Source: Pseudomonadota bacterium
Lineage (GTDB): Bacteria; Pseudomonadota; Alphaproteobacteria; SMXQ01
Assembly: GCA_022566265.1 (NCBI GenBank)
Contig: JADFJG010000012.1
Coordinates: 1-46,821 of the forward strand
DNA length: 46,821 bases
Reading direction: 5' to 3'
Both the position numbers and the translations under genes were made by a program. Positions 41,549 through 46,821 of this stretch are shown in pieces. Numbering within the stretch: the first letter of the stretch is position 1; each line of letters starts with the position of its first letter. The notes beneath the pieces were generated by a model, which saw only the letters and a list, made by a program, of their open reading frames with translations, searched no databases and was not told where the DNA came from.

Positions 41549-43825
41549 TCAGGCCGGTTTTACGAAACTGTCGATGACCTTCTTGATGCCGGCCTTCTCG
41601 AATATGATCTCGAGCTTGTTGAGATCGACCGCCAGGATGCGGCCGTAGCCGAACTTCTGGTGGAACACCCGGTCGCCGACGCCAACGATACCCGCGCCCC
41701 TTCGTTTCGCCGCCTCGAATCTGCGCGCATCGGCATCGATCGCAGGTCCCGGACGCGCGCGGGAGCGGAGGTTGGCGAAGGCCATGCCCATCTCCGAGAG
41801 ACCGGCGTCGGGGCCCCCTTGCCGCCCGGCGCCGCGCCCGGTGTAAAGGCCGGGGCTGGTCATGTGCTCGACATGGTCCGGCGGCAACTCGTCGATGAAG
41901 CGCGACGGGATGGCGCTCACCCACTGATTGAACAGGCGCCGGTTGGCGGCAAAGGAGATGCGGACCCGCTTGCGCGCCCGGGTGATGCCGACATAGGCGA
42001 GCCTGCGTTCCTCCTCGAGCCCGGCGTGGCCCGATTGATCGAGCGCCCTTGTATGGGGAAACAACCCCTCCTCCCATCCCGGCAGGAACACGGTGTCGAA
42101 CTCCAGCCCCTTGCCGGAATGGAGCGTCATCACATTGACGAGATCGCCGCCGGCGGCCCGGTCGTGGTCCATCACCAGGCTCACATGTTCGAGGAATTCC
42201 CCCACCGTTTCGAAATCCTCGAGCGCGGCGACGAACTCCTTGAGGTTATCGAGCCGGCCGGGCGCGTCGGCCGATTTGCCGTTCCGCCACATCCCGGTGT
42301 AGCCCGACTCGTCGAGCACCCCCTTGGCCAGGGCCGAAGGCGTCATGGTCTGGGCCTGGGCGCGCCAGCGGTCGAAGTCGTCGAGCAGCCGGGAAAGCGA
42401 TCCACGCGCCCTCGGCGCGATCTCGTCGGTCTCGACCAGGCGCCCGGCGGCAGTGGTCAAGGCGATGCCCTCGGCCCGCGCCAGGCGGTAGATCGTCTGT
42501 AGGCTCGCCTTGCCGATGCCCCGTCTCGGCACGTTGACGATGCGCTCGAACGCGAGGTCGTCGTCGGGCTGGGCGAGGACGCGCAAGTAGGCGACGGCGT
42601 CGCGGATCTCGTGGCGCTCGTAGAACCTGAGACCGCCGATCACCCGGTAGGGAATGCCCAGGAGGATGAAGCGTTCCTCGAACTCGCGGGTCTGGGCGCC
42701 GGCGCGCACCAAAATGGCCATATCGTCGAGCCGGCATCCCTGGCGCTGCAAGGCCTCGATCTCGTCGGCCACCATCCGCGCTTCCTCGGCGCCGTCCCAC
42801 ACCCCGCCGACGACGACCTTGTCGCCGTCCTCGCCCTCGGTCCAAAGGGTCTTGCCGAGCCGGCCTTCATTGTGGGCGATCAGGCCCGAGGCGGCGGCGA
42901 GGATATGCGGCGTCGAACGGTAGTTGCGCTCCAGGCGGACGATCCGGGCGCCGGCGAAGTCCTTCTCGAAGCGCAGGATGTTGCCGACCTCGGCGCCCCG
43001 CCAGCCATAGATCGACTGGTCGTCGTCGCCGACGCAGCAGATGTTGCCGCCGCCCTGGGCGAGCAGGCGCAACCACAGATACTGGGCGACGTTGCTGTCC
43101 TGGTACTCATCGACGAGGATATATTTGAAGCGCCGCTGGTAGTCCGCCAGCACCTCCGGATTCCGGGTGAACAGCGTGAGGGAGTGGAGCAGCAGATCGC
43201 CGAAGTCCGCCGCGTTCAGGGTGCGAAGCCGTTCCTGGTATTGCCCGTAGAGCTCCAGCGCCCGGCCATTGGCGAACTCGGACGCGGCGGAGGCCGGCAC
43301 CTTGGCGGGCGCCAGCCCCTTGTCCTTCCAGCGCTGGATCACCGTCACCAGGGCGCGGGCCGGCCACTTCTTCTCGTCGATATTCGCCGCCTCGAGGACC
43401 TGCTTGGCGAGCCTGATCTGGTCGTCGGTATCGAGGATGGTGAAGCTCGGCTTGAGGCCGACGAGCTCGGCGTGGCGGCGCAGGATGCGCGCGCAGATGG
43501 CGTGAAAAGTGCCGAGCCACAGGCCCTGGGCGGAGGCGCCGACCAGCCCCTCGACCCGCTCGAACATCTCCCGCGCCGCCTTGTTGGTGAAGGTGACGGC
43601 AAGGATCTGGCCGGGAAACGCCCGCCCGGTGGCGAGGATATGGGCGAGGCGGGTGATCAGCACCCGGGTCTTGCCGGTGCCGGCGCCGGCGAGGACCAGA
43701 ACCGGCCCATCGAGCGCCTCCACCGCCACGCGCTGCTCCTCGTTCAGCGCCTGGAGGTAGGGAGTACCGCTTAGCGCCCCGGCGCGCACCGGCGCCGAAT
43801 TATCGGGTTCGGGGGATTCGGACAT
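41549..43825 (-). CDS. UvrD/PcrA-family superfamily 1 DNA helicase
   Basis: A 758-residue 3'-to-5' helicase of the UvrD/PcrA type used in repair and replication. Motifs: LNEEQRVAVEA (Q motif), Walker A AGAGTGKT (residues 46-53), TFTNKAAREM (Ia), VDEYQDSN (II), GDDDQSIYGWRGA (III), LERNYRST (IV), VMTLHSGKGLEFDTVFLPGWEEGLFP (V) and RLAYVGITRARKRV (VI). The C-terminus carries a Tudor-like PcrA end (VGDRVFHQKFGYGRI). The ORF track begins at 43957, but an extended -10 lies between that and the ATG at 43825, so 43825 is chosen. pcrA or uvrD2 would be possible names. Confidence 0.93.
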   Translation of the reverse strand: MSESPEPDNSAPVRAGALSGTPYLQALNEEQRVAVEALDGPVLVLAGAGTGKTRVLITRLAHILATGRAFPGQILAVTFTNKAAREMFERVEGLVGASAQGLWLGTFHAICARILRRHAELVGLKPSFTILDTDDQIRLAKQVLEAANIDEKKWPARALVTVIQRWKDKGLAPAKVPASAASEFANGRALELYGQYQERLRTLNAADFGDLLLHSLTLFTRNPEVLADYQRRFKYILVDEYQDSNVAQYLWLRLLAQGGGNICCVGDDDQSIYGWRGAEVGNILRFEKDFAGARIVRLERNYRSTPHILAAASGLIAHNEGRLGKTLWTEGEDGDKVVVGGVWDGAEEARMVADEIEALQRQGCRLDDMAILVRAGAQTREFEERFILLGIPYRVIGGLRFYERHEIRDAVAYLRVLAQPDDDLAFERIVNVPRRGIGKASLQTIYRLARAEGIALTTAAGRLVETDEIAPRARGSLSRLLDDFDRWRAQAQTMTPSALAKGVLDESGYTGMWRNGKSADAPGRLDNLKEFVAALEDFETVGEFLEHVSLVMDHDRAAGGDLVNVMTLHSGKGLEFDTVFLPGWEEGLFPHTRALDQSGHAGLEEERRLAYVGITRARKRVRISFAANRRLFNQWVSAIPSRFIDELPPDHVEHMTSPGLYTGRGAGRQGGPDAGLSEMGMAFANLRSRARPGPAIDADARRFEAAKRRGAGIVGVGDRVFHQKFGYGRILAVDLNKLEIIFEKAGIKKVIDSFVKPA

Positions 43826-43843
43826 ACCACATTCCAGAGGCTT

Positions 43844-43852
43844 ATTATAACA
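43844..43852 (-). promoter_or_regulatory. Extended -10 promoter of the helicase gene
   Basis: On the minus strand the sequence is TGTTATAAT, a perfect -10 with the TGn extension. The start would be near 43837, leaving a leader of about 12 bases before the ATG at 43825. No good -35 is visible, as expected for extended -10 promoters. Confidence 0.55.
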
Positions 43853-43971
43853 CGTCCCTCGCCCGGTTCCATGGCCGAGAAGCGGATCGGCGGGATCATC
43901 TTCCAATTCCGCGTCGCATCGAAATGCGAAATCGTGTAAGCTTCCCCATCGCGCCATCGTGGGAGGGTTCC

Positions 43972-45021
43972 GTGTCCGGCGTTTCCAAAACTGTTTCGAT
44001 CGCCCTTGCAGGTTTGACCCGGCTTCGCCTGGCCATCGCTTCGCTGTCGATGATGGCGGCGATGGTCGCGCTTGCGCCGCCGGCCCTGGCGGCGAAAGAC
44101 GCCGGCGAGATGACCGTGGATAAGCTGCTTCAGGCGGTGGTCAAGGTGCACACCAGGGTGCCGGCCCAAGCCCGCACGGCGAGGGGCCTCGGCACCGAGC
44201 GCGAGGGCTCCGGCGTCATCATCGCCAAGGACGGCCTTATCGTCACCATCGGTTATCTGATCTTGGAGGCCACCGAGATCGATGTCGTCGATCACCGGGG
44301 GCGGACCCGGCCGGCGGAGTTCGTCGGTTACGACCACGATTCGGGCTTCGGCCTGATCCGCATGCGCGGCGCGGCCGATGTCGAACCCCTCGAATTCGGC
44401 GATTCGTCCAAGCTCACCGAACGCCAGCCGGTGATGGTGGCGAGCTTCGCCGGCGCCAAGGACGCCATCCCCGCGGTGGTGGTCTCCCGGCGCGAGTTCG
44501 CCGGCTATTGGGAATACCTGCTGGACAACGCCATCTTCACCTCGCCGCCCCATTACAACTGGGGCGGCGCGGCCCTGATCGGCGCCGACGGGCGGTTGCT
44601 CGGCATCGGCTCGCTGATCGTCGGCGACGCGGTGGAGGGGCAGCAGGTGCCCGGCAACATGTTCGTGCCGATCGACCTCCTCAAGCCGATCATGGGGGAC
44701 CTGTTAGCCAAGGGACGCGCCGCCAAACTGCCGAAGCCCTGGCTCGGCATGCACACCGAGGAGATCAGGGGAAGGGTGTTCGTCACCCGGGTCACCGCCG
44801 CCGGTCCGGCGCAGAAGGCCGGCATCGAGCCCGGCGACATCGTCATCGGCATCGGCGATGCCGGCGTCAGCTCGATGGCCGATCTCTACCGCAAGATGTG
44901 GGCGCTGGGAACGGCCGGGGTCGAGGTGCCGCTCAAGATCCTTCACGGCACCGATGTTCAGGAACGCGTCGTCCACTCCGCCGACCGCTACCAGTTCCTG
45001 AAATTGCGGCCGAGTTACTGA
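43972..45021 (+). CDS. DegP/HtrA-like S1C protein with PDZ domain, catalytic triad lost
   Basis: A 349-residue exported protein. A signal peptide is seen (LRLAIASLSMMAAMVALAPPALA, cleavage near residue 41). A trypsin-like fold follows (GSGVIIAKDGLIVT) and a PDZ domain from about residue 255 (WLGMHTEEIRG, AGPAQKAGIEPGDIVIGIGD). The triad is missing: the TNAHVV position reads TIGYLI (Tyr95 for His), the Asp region is DHDSGFGLIR, and GNSGG is YNWGG (Trp197 for Ser). It is probably not a protease but a periplasmic binding or scaffold protein. GTG 43972 is chosen because GGGAGG lies five bases upstream; ATG 43924 lacks this. It is divergent from the helicase. Confidence 0.85.
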   Translation: MSGVSKTVSIALAGLTRLRLAIASLSMMAAMVALAPPALAAKDAGEMTVDKLLQAVVKVHTRVPAQARTARGLGTEREGSGVIIAKDGLIVTIGYLILEATEIDVVDHRGRTRPAEFVGYDHDSGFGLIRMRGAADVEPLEFGDSSKLTERQPVMVASFAGAKDAIPAVVVSRREFAGYWEYLLDNAIFTSPPHYNWGGAALIGADGRLLGIGSLIVGDAVEGQQVPGNMFVPIDLLKPIMGDLLAKGRAAKLPKPWLGMHTEEIRGRVFVTRVTAAGPAQKAGIEPGDIVIGIGDAGVSSMADLYRKMWALGTAGVEVPLKILHGTDVQERVVHSADRYQFLKLRPSY

Positions 45022-45141
45022 TTCCGCCGCGGCGGTTTGACCCGCCCTTGCCGCCGCCTACCTGGCGCCGCGCCTGGCACGGCGTAAATCATTGAAAATA
45101 AGTCTCATTCACGTCCCGCCCGCCTTGATTTTTGCCGCCAA

Positions 45142-45247
45142 TTCCGGCATTATGGAACCATTCCTGGGAGGGTCCCGAAAGGGGCTGAAAAGGGCCTGAA
45201 AGGTCGCGTTTTTTAACGCCTTAGATGGCGGAAAACCCTCCAGCCCC
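45142..45247 (+). repeat. Upstream element, copy 1 (before the beta-propeller gene)
   Basis: ttccggcattatggaa, then ggGAGGGtccc, GGGGC, gCCTGAAAGG, CGC and TTTAA follow in the same order and spacing as in 46610-46717. The gap 45022-45343 otherwise holds no gene. A T run (gttttttaacgcc) and a GC-rich stretch precede the leader of the next gene. Confidence 0.65.
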
Positions 45248-45343
45248 GGGGCGGGCGGCAGGCCGGGCCCCGGGATAAAGATAAACGAGGTGGAGCGCCG
45301 TTCGACCCCCCGGCCGGCGACCCGCCTTTACAGGGAGAGAGTC

Positions 45344-46453
45344 ATGAGGAAGTTTTTCCTAATACCGCTACTCGCGTTCGCGGCCATGCTGCTGCTGGCG
45401 CCGAGTTTCATCAATGACGCGGTCGCCGACAGCGGCATCGTCATCAAGCCCAACGGGGCGAAAAAGTTCGCCGTGATGCCCGCTGGGGCAACCAATCCCG
45501 AAGGAATTACGATCACCTCCAACGGCGATGTCGTTGTCGGTACTTTCGGAGCTGCGGTCAGCCTCGTCAGATTTGACAGCGCAGGCAATCTGATTGCCAC
45601 GGCCACGATTAGCGGCGGGCCTCTGCTGGGCATTGCCTATAATCCTGCTGACGACAAGGTTTATATCTGCGCTGCTGGCGACCTCAGTGGGAATCCTCCT
45701 TCCAGGATTCGCCGCATCGACGCCGACTTTACCGATGGCTCGAGCGTCGTGGATGTCGCCGAAGTTCCGTTTATCGGGGCGCCGGGCGATCGGACAGTGG
45801 GCAATCCCGACGGTAGTTCGGACACGATCGAGTTCGGTAATTTTGCCCGGGCGCCCAACGACCTGACGTTTGACGGTGCCGACCTCTATTATTCGGACTC
45901 CTTCCAGGGCGCCGTGTTCAGGATTAACGACGCGGCGGCTTGCCCCGGCGTGTGTTCGACCGACACCATCTCCCATGATCCGCTTTTGGCGACGGCGGGC
46001 TTCCCAGCCTTCGGCGCCAACGGCGTTGCCATCAGGGGCGACACCCTGTTCGTCGCCAACACCGGCGATGACACGGTCCTCAAGATCGACTTGACGGACA
46101 CGCCTTTCCCGATCACACCTACAGTCCTGGCCCAGAGCATCAACGGCGCCGACGGCATCATTTACGACAGCAATAACGATCTGCTGTGGGTGGCGGCCAA
46201 CCAGGCCGATCAGGTGGTGGCCATCGACCCAGACACCGGCCGCGTGGTCGCCGAGATCGGCGAGTTCCTGGGGATTAATCCGGACGGTTCGGCCCGCGGG
46301 CTTTTATTCCCCGCCAGCCTGGTCGAAGCGGCCAACGGAAAGATCCTGGTCACCAACCTGGCGGCCGCATTGATCGGAGACGGCTCGGAACCGGAAGGAG
46401 ACGTCACCACCTACACCGTGTCCTTCATCAACATTCCCGAGTTCGACGACTAA
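45344..46453 (+). CDS. Secreted beta-propeller-like protein (NHL/SMP-30-type repeats)
   Basis: A 369-residue exported protein. The signal peptide MRKFFLIPLLAFAAMLLLAPSF ... AVA ends near residue 28. The mature part repeats beta-blade patterns: NPEGITITSNGDVVVGTFGA, LGIAYNPADDKVYICAAG, PNDLTFDGADLYYSDSFQGAVFRI, GVAIRGDTLFVANTGDDTVLKID and ADGIIYDSNNDLLWVAANQADQVVAID, like NHL or SMP-30/gluconolactonase propellers. One cysteine pair lies in ACPGVC. The catalytic function and ligand are unknown. The start is ATG 45344 with GGGAGAGAG upstream. A strong terminator follows. Confidence 0.8.
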   Translation: MRKFFLIPLLAFAAMLLLAPSFINDAVADSGIVIKPNGAKKFAVMPAGATNPEGITITSNGDVVVGTFGAAVSLVRFDSAGNLIATATISGGPLLGIAYNPADDKVYICAAGDLSGNPPSRIRRIDADFTDGSSVVDVAEVPFIGAPGDRTVGNPDGSSDTIEFGNFARAPNDLTFDGADLYYSDSFQGAVFRINDAAACPGVCSTDTISHDPLLATAGFPAFGANGVAIRGDTLFVANTGDDTVLKIDLTDTPFPITPTVLAQSINGADGIIYDSNNDLLWVAANQADQVVAIDPDTGRVVAEIGEFLGINPDGSARGLLFPASLVEAANGKILVTNLAAALIGDGSEPEGDVTTYTVSFINIPEFDD

Positions 46454-46480
46454 GCAACAACAATCCTGTACGAACCGGGG

Positions 46481-46511
46481 ACGGCCGGGGCCTCATCGCC
46501 CCGGCCGTTTT
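46481..46511 (+). terminator. Rho-independent terminator of the beta-propeller gene
   Basis: acggccggggc (46481-46491), loop ctcatc, gccccggccgt (46498-46508), then a short T run to 46511. An 11-pair perfect GC-rich stem 28 bases after the stop codon. Confidence 0.85.
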
Positions 46512-46609
46512 CATGTCCGCGCCGGCATGCGCCTTACCTTGCGCGCGCGACCGATGCACCACCCCTCTGTCGTGGCGTCATCATCATCTGTTGCATTGAC
46601 GGCGGCCTG

Positions 46610-46717
46610 TTCCTGCATTACAGGATGGCTCCAGGGAGGGGCCCGATTGGGGCGGAAACCCGCCTGAAAGGCCGCTATTTAATGCCGCCCGAGGTTGAAG
46701 AACCGCTCCGGCGGCAC
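46610..46717 (+). repeat. Upstream element, copy 2 (before the edge gene)
   Basis: Contains ttcctgcattacagga (with TCCTG-catta-CAGGA as a perfect inverted repeat), then GGGAGGGgcccg, GGGGC, GCCTGAAAGG, CCGC and TTTAA, and a loosely matching 3' part. It lies about 90 bases before the next start codon. The rest of 46454-46808 holds only the terminator and this element. Confidence 0.65.
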
Positions 46718-46781
46718 CCCTTGCCGAGGGCGGCAACGGGCGATCCATTGCGAAATCAGCCCCGGTTATCGAATTTCATGG

Positions 46782-46821
46782 TATAGTCATTCAGTTAGGA
46801 GTGACGCCATGGCGACGAAGA
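46782..46821 (+). CDS. Start of a further gene at the window edge, with promoter
   Basis: An extended -10, TGGTATAGT, ends at 46787, and AGGAG (46797-46801) precedes an ATG at 46809 (ATGGCGACGAAGA, reading MATK). Only four codons lie in the window, so nothing can be said of the product; the coding part is 46809-46821. Confidence 0.4.

Overview
The window is a GC-rich bacterial chromosome segment, almost certainly from an alphaproteobacterium and plausibly a Rhodospirillales-like lineage. The evidence is a complete division and cell wall (dcw) cluster running mraZ-rsmH-ftsL-ftsI-murE-murF-mraY-murD-ftsW-murG-murC-murB-ddl-ftsQ-ftsA-ftsZ, followed by lpxC, bamD, recN and ligA. It is preceded by rnpB (RNase P RNA). 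FtsZ has the long linker typical of the class, MurE carries the meso-diaminopimelate DNPR motif, and a GAAC-N7-GAAC sequence matches the alphaproteobacterial LexA box. All assignments come from reading the sequence and the supplied ORF track; no search was run.

Layout. 1-720: the edge of a MNT/HEPN pair (minus strand), whose HEPN partner looks damaged. 775-4440: a full-length fused 5-oxoprolinase (minus). 4561-8566: an accessory block with a PaaK/CapK-like acyl-CoA ligase (plus), a SAM methyltransferase (minus), and a chrA-padR operon (minus). 8831-9559: an AmpD-type amidase. 9611-10002: rnpB. 10146-10421: a free-standing ClpX-type zinc finger protein. 10806-29465: the dcw cluster, read from one promoter covered by four phased MraZ boxes, with most genes overlapping by a few bases. 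29659-35778: lpxC, bamD, recN, ligA and a small conserved-looking protein. 35775-43825 (minus): pepP, then a 2.7-kb plus-strand accessory island, then prmA and a UvrD/PcrA helicase. 43972-46453 (plus): a DegP-like protein lacking its catalytic triad and a secreted beta-propeller-like protein. Another gene begins at the window edge.

How the parts work together. The dcw block makes UDP-MurNAc-pentapeptide (MurB, C, E, D, F, Ddl), moves it to lipid II (MraY, MurG), polymerises and crosslinks it at the septum (FtsW, FtsI) and builds the divisome (FtsL, Q, A, Z). LpxC and BamD add outer-membrane lipid A synthesis and protein assembly; RecN, LigA and the helicase serve DNA repair.

Most unusual points. 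(1) The accessory block is bracketed by three related copies of one divergent promoter region. The copies carry start codons and first codons, so the ligase and the methyltransferase share 5' ends with the amidase and the oxoprolinase respectively, which suggests nested insertion with promoter capture. (2) The pepP-prmA island holds a truncated brnA cut by a 27-bp inverted repeat, an intact RHH/ParE pair, and a higBA-type module whose toxin has lost its start codon and gained a stop while the antitoxin stays open. The higBA-type module is bracketed by 38-bp direct repeats. (3) A 20-bp tandem duplication at the end of ampD doubles the rnpB -35 box. (4) A LexA-like box and a large hairpin lie just upstream of mraZ. 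(5) A pair of roughly 105-bp upstream elements precedes the last two genes. No CRISPR array, tRNA or transposase gene was seen.
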